Shown here one piece after another: positions 46,299-55,862 of a stretch of 64,000 nt of DNA (within the stretch, counting starts at the first letter, position 1; every line of letters starts with the position of its first letter). Origin of the DNA: Sphaerotilus uruguayifluvii (GTDB lineage Bacteria; Pseudomonadota; Gammaproteobacteria; Burkholderiales; Burkholderiaceae_C); contig NZ_JABSNM010000009.1 in NCBI RefSeq assembly GCF_013294065.1, forward strand, positions 1-64,000. Reading direction: 5' to 3'. Both the position numbers and the translations under genes were made by a program. The notes beneath the pieces were generated by a model that was not told where the DNA came from, did not search any database, and saw only the letters and a program-made list of their open reading frames with translations.

Positions 46299-48872
46299 AT
46301 GTCCGACCTGTCCCAGTTTCCGCCGAATCCTGCCGCCGGCGCTGCCGAGGTGCAGCGCACGCTGGCGCCCGCGCCGCGTGGCCGCCGCAGCGCGGCCGCT
46401 CCCTTCGCGTGGCCGATGCCGCCCTTCGCGTCCTACCCGCCGGCCGAGCCGCAGCGCGAGCCGCTGGCCGTCGAGATCGAGGGGCGCAGCGGCAACCTGA
46501 TGAGCGGCCAGCTGGTCGCGCTGGAGCCGGCCGCCGGCATCGCGCGGGTGCAGGTGCCGCCGGACCGGGTGTCGCTGCCGATGCGCTTCGACCAGATCCG
46601 GCGCATCACGCTGCAGGCGCCGATCCTGCCGCTGTCGCGCCGCGAGGGCCTGCCGGCGCCGGCCGAGCCGCTGAGCGAGGCGCAGGCGCAGGTGCTCGAG
46701 CACCATCCGGCCCAGCCCTTCACCGTGCACCTGGCCGGGGGCGAGAGCTTCGGCGGCGTCACCGTCGGCCATGTCGAGAACGAGGTCGGGCTGTTCCTGT
46801 TCATGCCGCTGGACGACCGCGGCGCGGTGCAGTGCAGCCTGCTGCCCCGCGGGGCCTACGAGCGCGCGGCCCTGGGCGAGCGGCTGGGCGCCCTGCTGGT
46901 CGAGGAGGCCGCGGTCACGCCGGCGCAGGTCGAGCAGGCGATGCAGATCCAGAAGCGCTCGCGCGGGCAGAAGCTCGGCGAGATCCTGGTGGCGCGCCAG
47001 ATCGTCACGCCCGACCAGCTGCTGGCCGCGCTCGACAAGCAGGCGCGCATGCCGATGGTGCGCCTGGGCGAGGCGCTGGTGGCGCTGGGCTATCTGCGCG
47101 AGGAGCAGCTCCACGAGGTGCTCGGCCAGCAGGTCAGCGAGCGGGTGCAGCCGCTCGGCGAGGTGCTGCTCGAGCGCGACTGGGTCACGCCGCAGCAGCT
47201 GCGGGTGGCGATGGCGCGCAAGATGGGCTATCCGGTCGTCAACCTGACGAATTTCCATCCGCAGAACGAGGCGCTGGCGCGGCTGCCGCTGGAGACGGCG
47301 CGGCTGCTGGAGGTGCTGCCGCTGGTACACCGCGCCGGCCGGCTGGTGGTGGCGATGCAGGACGTGTCGCGCCAGGCGGTGCTCGAGCAGCTCGCCGAGC
47401 TCAGCGGCTGCGCGATCGCGCCGGCGCTGACCGGCGCGGGCGACCTGAAGGCGGCGATCGAGCGCGCCTACGCCGACCTGCCGGTGCCGGTCGATCCGGA
47501 GGCCGCCGGCGTGCCGTCCGCCGCACCGGCGGCCTCCGCGGCCAGCGCCGGCGCCGCCGGTCCGGCCGCGCCCGAGGCGGCCGCCGGGCCGGCCCGCGAG
47601 GGCGAGGGCGGTGCGCGCGCCGGCCGCGACCATCCGGTGCAGCAGCTGCTGGTCACGCTGGTGGCCGACGCGATGGGCAAGGGCGCCAGCGCCATCCACA
47701 TCGAGAACCACCCGAGCGAGGACAAGCTGTGGGTGCGGCTGCGCCGCGACGGCCGCATGGAGCCGCACACCGAGCTGCCCGGGCGCTGGCGCACCGGGCT
47801 GGTGGCGCGCATCAAGTCGCTGGCCGAGCTCGACGTGGCCGACAACCGCCGGCCGCAGTCGGGCCGGCTGGCCTTCGCGCGGCTGATGCCGCAGCACCGC
47901 ATCGAGCTGCGCGTCACCACGCTGCCGACGCATGGCGGCATGGAGGACATCGTGCTGGGCCTGCCGACGCGGCTCAAGGCGCTGAAGTTCGAGGGCCTGG
48001 GCCTGGGCGCATCCGAGCAGGAGCGGCTCGCGGCGCTGCTGGAGCGGCCCGGCGGCGGGCTGATCCTCGGTGTCGGTCCGGCACGTTCGGGGCGCACCAC
48101 CACGCTGCTGGCCGAGCTGAACCGGCTGAACCAGCCCGAGCGCAAGATCGTCGCGCTGGGCGAGCGCCTGGAGGCGACGCTGCCGGGCGTGCGCCAGATC
48201 GAGGTCGACGCCCGCGCCGGCCGGCCGATGGCCGCGGCGCTGCAGGCGGTGCTGCAGGCCGATGCCGACGTGATCGCCATCGACGGCCTGCGCGACGTCG
48301 ACACCGCGCAGCTCGCGCTCGAGGCGGCGGCCGCCGGCCGGCTGGTGCTGGCCACCACCACCGGGCGCAACACCGCCGAGGCGGTGCAGCGCCTGATCGA
48401 CCTGGGCGTGGACCGCTGGCTGCTGGGCGACACGCTGCAGGCGGTGCATGCGCAGCGCCTGATGCGCCGGCTGTGCAGCACCTGCCGGATGAGCCGTTCC
48501 GCGCGCGAGCCCGAGATCGCCGAATGGATCGAGGGCCATTTCCACGGCGGCCATGTCGAGGCGGCCGAAGAGGCGCGCGAGCAGCTGCGCGCCGACTGGC
48601 TGGCCCGCCATGGCCGCGACGGCAAGCTGCGTCGCTACCAGAGCGCCGGCTGCGAGCGCTGCCGCGGCACCGGGCTGCGCGGGCGCGCGGCCGCGCACGA
48701 GCTGATGTTCGTCAGCCGCGAGCTGCGCCGGATGATCCGCGCCGGTGCGCCGGCCTGGAACCTGCAGCGCCTGGCGCTGCAGGAAGGGCTGCGCACGCTG
48801 CGCCAGGATGCGGTCGAGAAGATGCTGGCCGGGCTGGTCAGCCTCGACGAGGTGCGCGGCGTCTGCGACTGA
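46299..48872 (+). CDS. GspE/MshEN-like protein with degenerate ATPase site
   Basis: An 857-residue protein. The N-terminal region (to ~185) is unique; residues ~190-330 hold tandem MshEN/T2SS-E N-domain units (LGEILVARQIVTPDQLLAAL, LGEALVALGYLREEQL, LGEVLLERDWVTPQQL), a fold that can bind cyclic di-GMP. An Ala/Gly-rich linker follows (~405-440), then a PilT/GspE-type ATPase domain (~445-857). Key residues are lost: the P-loop reads GPARSGRTTT with Arg599 in place of Lys, Walker B has Gly663 where Glu is expected, and the His box reads TTTGRN. The tetracysteine zinc site (CSTC, CERC) is kept. It is probably a regulator or scaffold, not a motor. Confidence 0.88.
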   Translation: MSDLSQFPPNPAAGAAEVQRTLAPAPRGRRSAAAPFAWPMPPFASYPPAEPQREPLAVEIEGRSGNLMSGQLVALEPAAGIARVQVPPDRVSLPMRFDQIRRITLQAPILPLSRREGLPAPAEPLSEAQAQVLEHHPAQPFTVHLAGGESFGGVTVGHVENEVGLFLFMPLDDRGAVQCSLLPRGAYERAALGERLGALLVEEAAVTPAQVEQAMQIQKRSRGQKLGEILVARQIVTPDQLLAALDKQARMPMVRLGEALVALGYLREEQLHEVLGQQVSERVQPLGEVLLERDWVTPQQLRVAMARKMGYPVVNLTNFHPQNEALARLPLETARLLEVLPLVHRAGRLVVAMQDVSRQAVLEQLAELSGCAIAPALTGAGDLKAAIERAYADLPVPVDPEAAGVPSAAPAASAASAGAAGPAAPEAAAGPAREGEGGARAGRDHPVQQLLVTLVADAMGKGASAIHIENHPSEDKLWVRLRRDGRMEPHTELPGRWRTGLVARIKSLAELDVADNRRPQSGRLAFARLMPQHRIELRVTTLPTHGGMEDIVLGLPTRLKALKFEGLGLGASEQERLAALLERPGGGLILGVGPARSGRTTTLLAELNRLNQPERKIVALGERLEATLPGVRQIEVDARAGRPMAAALQAVLQADADVIAIDGLRDVDTAQLALEAAAAGRLVLATTTGRNTAEAVQRLIDLGVDRWLLGDTLQAVHAQRLMRRLCSTCRMSRSAREPEIAEWIEGHFHGGHVEAAEEAREQLRADWLARHGRDGKLRRYQSAGCERCRGTGLRGRAAAHELMFVSRELRRMIRAGAPAWNLQRLALQEGLRTLRQDAVEKMLAGLVSLDEVRGVCD

Positions 48873-48896
48873 GCGTGCGCCGGCGGCGCGCGGGCG

Positions 48897-50876
48897 TCAG
48901 CGCCCGCGCAGGAACAGCGCGTCGAGCTCGCGCATCGTGACCTGGCGCCAGGTCGGCCGGCCGTGGTTGCACAGGTCGGCGCGCTCGGTGCGCTCCATGT
49001 CGCGCAGCAGCGCGTTCATTTCCTCGACGGTCAGCCGGCGGCTGGCGCGCACCGCGCCGTGGCAGGCCATCGTCGCCAGCAGCTCGTCGCGGGCGCGCTG
49101 CACCAGCGTGCTGGCCTCGTGCTCGGCCAGGTCGGCCAGCACCGAGCGCGCCAGAGCAGCGGCGTCCGCCCCCTGCAGCGCCGCGGGCACCGCCCGCACC
49201 GCCAGCACGCCCGGCGACAGCGGCGCGACATCCAGGCCCAGCTGCTGCAGCGTGTCGGCGTGCGTCTCCGCGGCCGCGACCTCGGCCGGCGTGGCCGCGA
49301 AGGTGGCCGGAATCAGCAGAGGCTGCGAGGCCAGCGCCTGCGCCTCGCCATCGCCGTGCGTCTCGGCCACCGCACGCTTGAGCCGCTCGTAGACGATGCG
49401 CTCGTGCGCGGCGTGCATGTCGACGACGATCAGGCCATGGCGGTTCTCGGCCAGCACGTAGACGCCGCCGAGCTGCGCCAGCGCGCGCCCCAGCGGCCAG
49501 TCGCCATCGGCGGGTTCCGGCGCGGGAGCCGGCGCCGGCGCGGCCCCCCGGGTCGGCACGGGGCACGACACCGGCGTCGCGGCGGTCTCCGCATCCTCGG
49601 CCTGAGCGAGTGCGGGGACGGGTGCGGGCACGGGGGCGGGCGTGGGCGCCGATGCGGCCTGACGCCACGGCGCCGGCAGCTCGCGGGCATGCAGCCGCGC
49701 GGCCTGCTCGAGCAGCAGCCGCCCCTGCACCGGCGCCGGGGCACGCCAGGCGGGTGCAGGGCGGGGCGTCGGTGCGGGCGCCGGCTCGGACGTCGCCATC
49801 GGGGCCGGCGGCGGCGTCTCTGCGGCCGTGTCGGGCGCGTCCGGCGCCGGGCGGGTGCGCGAGGGCGCCAGCGCCGCCTCGACCGCGCGGCGCACCGCCT
49901 GGTGCACCTCGCGCGAATCGCGGAAGCGCACCTCGGTCTTGGTCGGATGCACGTTCACGTCCACCCGCTCCGGCGCGATCTCCATGAAGAGCACATAGCT
50001 GGGCTGGCGGCTGCCGTGCAGCACGTCCTCGTAGGCGGCGCGCACGCCGTGCGCCAGCAGCCGGTCGCGCACATGGCGGCCGTTGACGTAGACGTACTGC
50101 AGGTCGGCGCGCGCGCGGGCGGTTTCCGGCAGGCCGGCGCGGCCGCGCACCGACAGCGGCCCGAGCTGCAGCGCCACCTCGCGGCTGTCGCGTGCGAAGG
50201 CCTCGCCGAGCACGTCGCGCAGGCGCTGCTGCGCGTCGCCCGGGCGCCACTGCTCGACCAGCCGGCCCTCGTGCCAGACCTCGAAGCCGACCTCGGGCCG
50301 CGCCAGCGCGTGGCGGCGCACCGCCTCCAGGCAATGCGCCAGCTCGGTGGCGTCGGACTTCAGGAACTTGCGCCGCGCCGGCGTCGAGAAGAAGAGCTCG
50401 CGCACCTCCACCGTCGTGCCGACGGCCCGTGCGGCGGGCTGCAGCTCGCCGGTGCGGCCGTCGATGCGCTGCGCGTGTGCGGCGTCCATCGTGCGGCTGG
50501 TGATCGACAGCTCGGCGATCGAGCCGATCGCCGCCAGCGCCTCGCCGCGGAAGCCCATCGTCATCACCTGCTCGAGATCGTGCAGCGAGCCGATCTTGCT
50601 GGTGGCGTGCCGGCGCAGCGCCAGCGGCAGCTCGGCCGCGGCGATGCCCTGGCCGTCGTCCTCGATGACGATCGAGCGCACGCCGCCGGCGATCAGCCGC
50701 ACCGCGATGCGCGTGGCGCCGGCGTCCAGCGCGTTGTCGACCAGCTCGCGCACCACCGAGGCCGGGCGCTCGACCACCTCGCCGGCGGCGATCTGGCTGA
50801 TCAGCTCGTCGGGCAGCTCGCGGATCGGGCGGCGGGAGGGCGGGGCCAGCGGGGCGGTCGTCGGGGGCAGGGTCAT
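48897..50876 (-). CDS. mutL: DNA mismatch repair protein MutL
   Basis: A 659-residue protein: GHKL ATPase (residues ~15-220) with ELVDNALDAGATRI, EDDGQGI and TMGFRGEALA, a transducer domain (~220-345), a Pro/Ala linker (~345-470) and a dimerisation/endonuclease domain. The latter carries DMHAAHERIVYERLK, the nicking motif DQHAxxExxxxE with Met for Gln, plus ACHGAVRA and CNHGRP, all of which form the metal site. This fits bacteria without MutH. It is convergent with the GspE-like gene, with only 24 nt between stops. Confidence 0.96.
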   Translation of the reverse strand: MTLPPTTAPLAPPSRRPIRELPDELISQIAAGEVVERPASVVRELVDNALDAGATRIAVRLIAGGVRSIVIEDDGQGIAAAELPLALRRHATSKIGSLHDLEQVMTMGFRGEALAAIGSIAELSITSRTMDAAHAQRIDGRTGELQPAARAVGTTVEVRELFFSTPARRKFLKSDATELAHCLEAVRRHALARPEVGFEVWHEGRLVEQWRPGDAQQRLRDVLGEAFARDSREVALQLGPLSVRGRAGLPETARARADLQYVYVNGRHVRDRLLAHGVRAAYEDVLHGSRQPSYVLFMEIAPERVDVNVHPTKTEVRFRDSREVHQAVRRAVEAALAPSRTRPAPDAPDTAAETPPPAPMATSEPAPAPTPRPAPAWRAPAPVQGRLLLEQAARLHARELPAPWRQAASAPTPAPVPAPVPALAQAEDAETAATPVSCPVPTRGAAPAPAPAPEPADGDWPLGRALAQLGGVYVLAENRHGLIVVDMHAAHERIVYERLKRAVAETHGDGEAQALASQPLLIPATFAATPAEVAAAETHADTLQQLGLDVAPLSPGVLAVRAVPAALQGADAAALARSVLADLAEHEASTLVQRARDELLATMACHGAVRASRRLTVEEMNALLRDMERTERADLCNHGRPTWRQVTMRELDALFLRGR

Positions 50877-50901
50877 GCCCCGGATTGTAGGAAGGCGCGG
50901 T

Positions 50902-52023
50902 TCAGCCCAGGTACCGCCCGGATTCGCTGATCTGCACCAGCTCGACGTAGCGCGAGCCGCCGCCTTCGTGGCGGCTGAAGTCGATGCGCATGCTGGCGAG
51001 CTGCATCTGCAGCAGCCGCAGCGAGTTCGTCAGGTGGGTGCGCGTCAGCAGGCCGTTGCAGCGGCGCAGCGCCTCGATCATCACCTGCGCGTCGATCCAG
51101 CCGGCCAGGCTGGCATAGCCGAGCGTGACGCCGGCGGCCTGCGCGCGGCTGCGGTAGTCCTCCATCAGCCGGCCGTGCTCCTTCCAGGGGCTGGGCACCG
51201 GCTGGGTGATGACCAGGCCGCGCGCCGGCGCGCCGATCTGCCGCGGCAGGTCCTCGTCGCCGACGACCGACAGGCCGAAGAAGGGCGGCTGGCGGCGCAG
51301 GCTGGCGGCCGCGGCCATCATCGCCGCGGCCTGCGCGCCGCCGGTGAACAGCACGATCGCCTGCGGCGCCGGCGCCATGGCCAGCAGCTTGCGCGAGGCC
51401 TCCTGCGCGGTGGCGGCATCGCTGGTCAGCGCGGCCGAGCCGGCCAGCTGCAGGCCCTGGCGCGCCAGCGCGTCGGCGACCAGCTTCAGGCCTTCCTGGC
51501 CGAAGGGCGTGGCCAGATGCGCGATGGCCACGCGCTGCAGGCCCAGGCTGGCGAGATGGCGCGCCAGCGCCGCGGCCTCCTGCGCATGGCTGGCGCGCAC
51601 GAAGAAGCCGGCGTCGCCGCAGCGCGCCCGCACCGAGTCGGCCACCCGCGGGCCGCCGAGCGCCGGCAGGCCCGAGTCCTGCAGCAGCGGGCCGATCTCG
51701 TCCGGGCCCAGGCTGCCGAAGCCGCCGAACAGCGCCAGCGCCTGCGGGTCGGCCGCCAGGCGGCGCAGGTTGGCGCGGGCGCGCGCCGGGTCGCCCGCGT
51801 CGTCGAGCCGCACCCAGCGCAGCGGCCGGCCGTCGATGCCGCCGCGCTCGTCGAGCGCGGAGAAGGCCAGCGTCGCGCCGGCGCCATAGGACCGGCCCGA
51901 CGCCGCCAGCGGCCCGCTCAGGGCCGCGGACTGGCCGATCACCAGCGGGGCGCCTGCGGCCCGCACCGGCCGGCGCGCCAGGGCCAGCGCGGCGCCGGCC
52001 AGGACAAGACTTCTGCGTTGCAT
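50902..52023 (-). CDS. Periplasmic ligand-binding protein (LivJ/Leu-Ile-Val type)
   Basis: A 373-residue exported protein with a short signal peptide containing twin Arg at residues 3-4 (MQRRSLVLAGAALALA) and a type I periplasmic binding fold (APLVIGQSAALSGPLAASGR, GGIDGRPLRWVRLDDAGDP). Partner permease or ATPase genes are absent, so it may serve as a sensor or a scavenging partner of a transporter elsewhere. It is divergent from the DedA gene. Its stop is 25 nt from the mutL start, so it could be cotranscribed with mutL. Confidence 0.85.
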   Translation of the reverse strand: MQRRSLVLAGAALALARRPVRAAGAPLVIGQSAALSGPLAASGRSYGAGATLAFSALDERGGIDGRPLRWVRLDDAGDPARARANLRRLAADPQALALFGGFGSLGPDEIGPLLQDSGLPALGGPRVADSVRARCGDAGFFVRASHAQEAAALARHLASLGLQRVAIAHLATPFGQEGLKLVADALARQGLQLAGSAALTSDAATAQEASRKLLAMAPAPQAIVLFTGGAQAAAMMAAAASLRRQPPFFGLSVVGDEDLPRQIGAPARGLVITQPVPSPWKEHGRLMEDYRSRAQAAGVTLGYASLAGWIDAQVMIEALRRCNGLLTRTHLTNSLRLLQMQLASMRIDFSRHEGGGSRYVELVQISESGRYLG

Positions 52024-52182
52024 CGTGAATTCGTCTCTTGTTTTCGGTATTCGTGTGTCAACCCCCTGAACGGAGGGGTGGAGTGTGCCCAGCGCAATAT
52101 GTCCTGTCCGTTGCGGAAATGGAGAGGACCTCATCGGCGTGACGTAATGCGCACAACCGTGCCGGTGCTAATCTCGCCGGCC

Positions 52183-52845
52183 ATGGACATCCTTCCCTTC
52201 CTGATCGATTTCATCCTGCATGTCGACAAGCACCTGGCCGACTTCGTCGCCAGCTACGGCACCTGGGTGTACGCGTTGCTGTTCCTGATCATCTTCGTGG
52301 AGACCGGCGTCGTCGTGATGCCCTTCCTGCCCGGGGACTCGCTGCTGTTCGTCGTCGGTGCGATGTGCGGCGTCGGGCTGATGGACTACGGCCTGTCGGT
52401 GGCGCTGCTGCTGGCCGCGGCGGTGCTGGGCAACCAGAGCAACTACACCATCGGCCGCCTGCTCGGCCCGAAGGTCTTCCAGTGGGAGGACTCGCGCTGG
52501 TTCAACAAGCGCGCCTTCAACCAGGCGCACGAGTTCTACGAGCGCCACGGCGGCGTGACCATCGTCATCGCGCGCTTCATGCCCTTCGTGCGCACCTTCG
52601 CGCCCTTCGTCGCCGGCGTGGCGCGCATGACGCGCAGCAAGTTCACCTTCTACGACGTGACCGGCGGCTCGCTGTGGGTCGGCGGCATCGTGACCGCCGG
52701 CTACTTCTTCGGCAACGTGCCCTGGGTCAAGCACAACCTCGAGAAGATCATCTGGGCGATGATCGTCATCCCGGGCCTGCTGGTGATGTTCGGCGCGTGG
52801 AAGTCGCGCCGCGCCGAGGCGGCCGCGGCCGCCTCGCGGGCCTGA
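52183..52845 (+). CDS. DedA-family membrane protein
   Basis: A 220-residue inner-membrane protein with the DedA/VTT fold. Marks are FVETGVVVMPFLPGDSLLF, the Gly-rich LGNQSNYTIGRLLG, and FERHGG-type text (FYERHGGVTIVIARFMPFVRTFAPFVAG) with the conserved Arg residues of the family. DedA proteins flip polyprenyl phosphates or phospholipids and affect membrane potential and antimicrobial tolerance (family knowledge). The gap before it (159 bp) holds the divergent promoter region with the binding-protein gene. Confidence 0.93.
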   Translation: MDILPFLIDFILHVDKHLADFVASYGTWVYALLFLIIFVETGVVVMPFLPGDSLLFVVGAMCGVGLMDYGLSVALLLAAAVLGNQSNYTIGRLLGPKVFQWEDSRWFNKRAFNQAHEFYERHGGVTIVIARFMPFVRTFAPFVAGVARMTRSKFTFYDVTGGSLWVGGIVTAGYFFGNVPWVKHNLEKIIWAMIVIPGLLVMFGAWKSRRAEAAAAASRA

Positions 52846-52874
52846 GCTCCTGAGCGCAGGCGTCCGCGCCGGCC

Positions 52875-54323
52875 TCAGGGCCGGCGGATCCCGGCCGCCG
52901 GCGGCGGAAATTCCAGCGGCGACTGCGGGCCGCGCATCGGCACGCGCGTCTCCAGCGCGGCGGGCTGGTAGCTCGCCGCGAAGCGGCAGCCCTGCGCCGG
53001 ATTCCAGGCGGCCGGCAGCGCGCGGCAGCGCTGCTCGAGCGCGGTGCCGTCCGGCCGGGCGCCGCCGCCGGCCCAGTCCAGCAGCGCGTCGACCGCGCTG
53101 ACATAGGCCGCATCCGACAGGTACTCGTGCTCGCCGTCGCGGGTGTAGGCCTGCGCGAGCCGCTCGGCCGCGCCGGCCTCCGTCACCGTGTCGCGGAAGC
53201 GGCTCTCCATCTCGACGAAGGCGACCGGGTCGTCGATGCCGTGCAGCGCCAGCGTCGGCAGCAGCAGCCGGCCGCTGGGGTCGCCGTCGCGGCCCAGCTC
53301 GGCGCGGGCGGCCAGATCGGCGCGCAGCCGCGGCACGCGCCGGTTCAGCGCCTCGTCGTCGTCGCTGCCGCTGTAGCGCACGCCCTCGTTGGTGAAGGGA
53401 TTGCGCGCACCGAGCCTGCGCACCGTCAGCTCGCGGAAATGCCAGGTCGCCCACTGCAGGTGGCCGATCAGCGCGCTCTCGGGCAGGCGCAGCACGCGGG
53501 TGAGCGTGTCCAGGCGCTTCTGCTGCTCGGCGCTGCGCTCGGCGCGCGGGCGCTGCACGCCGGTGCAGTCGTCGACCCGCTGCGCGACATCGAGCCGGGT
53601 CAGCGTCGACTCCGGCGGCATGCCCATCCACAGCGGATAGACCGGCTCGTCCGGGCGTGGATGGTTGTTGCAGACCGCCTGGTAGACCGCGCGCAGGTCG
53701 ACGCGCACGTCGTAGGCGCGGGTGGCGCCGGCCAGCACGCCGCTGCTGAGCAGCACGCCGTCGTAGGGCTGCGGGCCCGGCGCGGTCTGGCCGGGGCGGA
53801 TGTCGGGCGTGATGTAGCGCTCGGCCATGCGCGCGGCCACCGACGCGCCCCAGCTCTGGCCGTGCAGCACGGTGCGCCGCGGCGTGCCCAGCGCCTCGAC
53901 CGCGATGCGGCGCAGCCGGTCGACATCCTCGCCGGCGGCCAGCACCTCGAAGCCGCCCTGGCGGTAGCTGGTGCCGGCCCAGGCGTGGCCGGCCTGCAGC
54001 ATGACCTTCCAGCGCTGCAGGTCGCCGGTGACGCGGGCCAGCGTCGGTTCGCCCAGCGACGGGCCGCCGTGCGCATGCACCACCAGCACGCCGCTCCAGT
54101 CCTTCGGCACCGCGATCCAGTACCAGGCGCCGAGGTGGTCGCGTCCCGACAGGCAGCGCACGCCCTCGGGCAGGCCGGAGGGGCAGGGGCGCTCGGCGGG
54201 CGGGGCGGGCAGCTCGGGCCGCGCGGCGCTGGCGGCCTGCGGGCCGCACAGCAGCGCGGCGGCGGCCGCGGCCGCGAGGGCCGCCCGCGCCGGACGGAAG
54301 GGGGTCGGTGCCAGATCGTTCAT
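52875..54323 (-). CDS. Secreted alpha/beta hydrolase
   Basis: A 482-residue protein with a signal peptide (about residues 1-33) and an alpha/beta hydrolase fold. The oxyanion segment is HAHGGPSLG (83-91), the nucleophile elbow GQSWG has Ser157, a likely Asp is in HGIDDPVAF (~387), and a His in DGEHEYLS (~420). Several Cys (46, 57 and later pairs) could form disulfides outside the cytoplasm. The substrate is unknown. It stands alone between the convergent DedA gene and the amidase gene on the same strand. Confidence 0.8.
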   Translation of the reverse strand: MNDLAPTPFRPARAALAAAAAAALLCGPQAASAARPELPAPPAERPCPSGLPEGVRCLSGRDHLGAWYWIAVPKDWSGVLVVHAHGGPSLGEPTLARVTGDLQRWKVMLQAGHAWAGTSYRQGGFEVLAAGEDVDRLRRIAVEALGTPRRTVLHGQSWGASVAARMAERYITPDIRPGQTAPGPQPYDGVLLSSGVLAGATRAYDVRVDLRAVYQAVCNNHPRPDEPVYPLWMGMPPESTLTRLDVAQRVDDCTGVQRPRAERSAEQQKRLDTLTRVLRLPESALIGHLQWATWHFRELTVRRLGARNPFTNEGVRYSGSDDDEALNRRVPRLRADLAARAELGRDGDPSGRLLLPTLALHGIDDPVAFVEMESRFRDTVTEAGAAERLAQAYTRDGEHEYLSDAAYVSAVDALLDWAGGGARPDGTALEQRCRALPAAWNPAQGCRFAASYQPAALETRVPMRGPQSPLEFPPPAAGIRRP

Positions 54324-54384
54324 GGGCGGCAAGGTTACTGCACGCCGCCCTCGTCCTGCCACCACCGCGTCAGGGCGGGCGCGG

Positions 54385-55833
54385 TCAGAGCAGGCGGTCG
54401 CGCGCCAGCGGCGGGTTGCGCGCGAAATAGCGCGAGATGCCGGTGTAGAGCGCCTGCACCAGACGGGCCTGGTAGGCGTCGTCGCGCAGCTGGCTTTCCT
54501 CCTCCGGATTGGAGATGAAGGCGGTCTCGACCAGGATCGACGGGATGTCGGGCGCCTTCAGCACCGCGAAGCCGGCCTGCTCGACGTCGGCCTTGTGCAG
54601 CCGGCCGACCTGGCCGATGTGGCCGAGCACCTCGCGGCCCAGGCGCAGGCTGTCCTTGATCTGCGCGGTCGTGCTCATGTCGAGCAGCGTGCGCATCACA
54701 TGCGCGTCCTTGCCGGCGACGTTGACGCCGCCGATCGCGTCGGAGGCGTTCTCGCGCTGGGCCATCCAGCGCGCGGCGGCGCTGGTCGCGCCGGAGTCCG
54801 ACAGCGCGAAGACCGAGGCGCCGCGCGCCTGCGGCGTGATGAAGGCGTCGGCGTGGATCGAGATGAACAGGTCGGCCTGCACCCGGCGGGCCTTGCGCAC
54901 CCGCTCGTGCAGCGGCACGAAGTAGTCGTCGTCGCGCGTCAGCATCGCGCGCATGCCGGGGCGGGCGTTGATGCGCTCCTTGAGCTGGCGGCCGATGCTC
55001 AGCACGACGTCCTTCTCGCGCAGGCCGGACGGGCCGATCGCGCCCGGGTCCTCGCCGCCGTGTCCCGGATCGATCGCGATGACGACCAGCCGGTTGAGCG
55101 CGCCGCTGCGCAGGATCGACGGTGCGGGCGACGGGGCCGCGGCCACGCGCGGCGGTGCGGCCGGCGCGGGCGACGCCGGACCCGGGCCGGGCGCCGGCGG
55201 CGAGGCCGGTGCGGTGGCCAGGCCCGGTCCGGGTCCGGGGGCCGGCCCCGGCCGGTCGACCCGGCCGATGAACTCGCCCAGCGCGTCGTCCAGGTCGGAG
55301 GCGGCCTGCTGCGCGGCCTCGGCGGTGCTGCTGCCGGCCGGCGCGGCCGGCGCCCCCGCGGTGTCGCGGGCCAGCGCGACCAGCGGATCGGGCGCCTTGA
55401 CCGGATACAGGTCGAAGACCAGCCGGTGCCGGTACGGCGCGATCGGCGCCAGCGTGAAGACCTGCGGCGTGACCGCGCGCTTCAGGTCGAAGACCATGCG
55501 CACCCGGCGCGGCTGGTTCTGGCCCAGGCGCACGCCGCCGATCTGCGGATCGTTGCTGGCGATCTTGGCGACCAGCTCGCGCAGCTGCGGGCTGAGCTCC
55601 AGGCCGTCGATGTCGATGACCAGCCGCGACGGGCCGTCGGTGACGAAGTGCTGGGCCTCCAGCGCCACGTCGGATTCCAGCGTCACCCGGGTGTAGTCGG
55701 CGGCCGGCCAGACCCGCACCGCCACCAGCGTCGCGCCGAAGGCGAGGTCGCCGGCGCCGAGCGTCAGCACCAGCGCACCGGCCTGGCGCAGCCAGCCGCG
55801 CCGTTCGGGACAGGGGGAAAGCGGGGTGGTCAT
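54385..55833 (-). CDS. amiC: N-acetylmuramoyl-L-alanine amidase (AmiC type)
   Basis: A 482-residue periplasmic amidase that splits cell-wall peptides from glycan at division. The twin-Arg-type leader (RRGWLRQAGALVLTLG), an AMIN domain (~35-145) that targets the septum, a Pro/Ala/Gly linker (~175-255) and an Amidase_3 domain (~262-475) are visible. Zinc and catalytic residues are His in AIDPGHGGEDPG, the Glu in GLREKDVVL, the His in ISIHADAF, and the Glu in ILVETAFISN. The autoinhibitory helix is present between (RENASDAIGGV). It begins 30 nt after tsaE, as in many relatives. Confidence 0.92.
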   Translation of the reverse strand: MTTPLSPCPERRGWLRQAGALVLTLGAGDLAFGATLVAVRVWPAADYTRVTLESDVALEAQHFVTDGPSRLVIDIDGLELSPQLRELVAKIASNDPQIGGVRLGQNQPRRVRMVFDLKRAVTPQVFTLAPIAPYRHRLVFDLYPVKAPDPLVALARDTAGAPAAPAGSSTAEAAQQAASDLDDALGEFIGRVDRPGPAPGPGPGLATAPASPPAPGPGPASPAPAAPPRVAAAPSPAPSILRSGALNRLVVIAIDPGHGGEDPGAIGPSGLREKDVVLSIGRQLKERINARPGMRAMLTRDDDYFVPLHERVRKARRVQADLFISIHADAFITPQARGASVFALSDSGATSAAARWMAQRENASDAIGGVNVAGKDAHVMRTLLDMSTTAQIKDSLRLGREVLGHIGQVGRLHKADVEQAGFAVLKAPDIPSILVETAFISNPEEESQLRDDAYQARLVQALYTGISRYFARNPPLARDRLL

Positions 55834-55862
55834 GATGCGGGTCCTCCTCGCGGGAATGAAGG

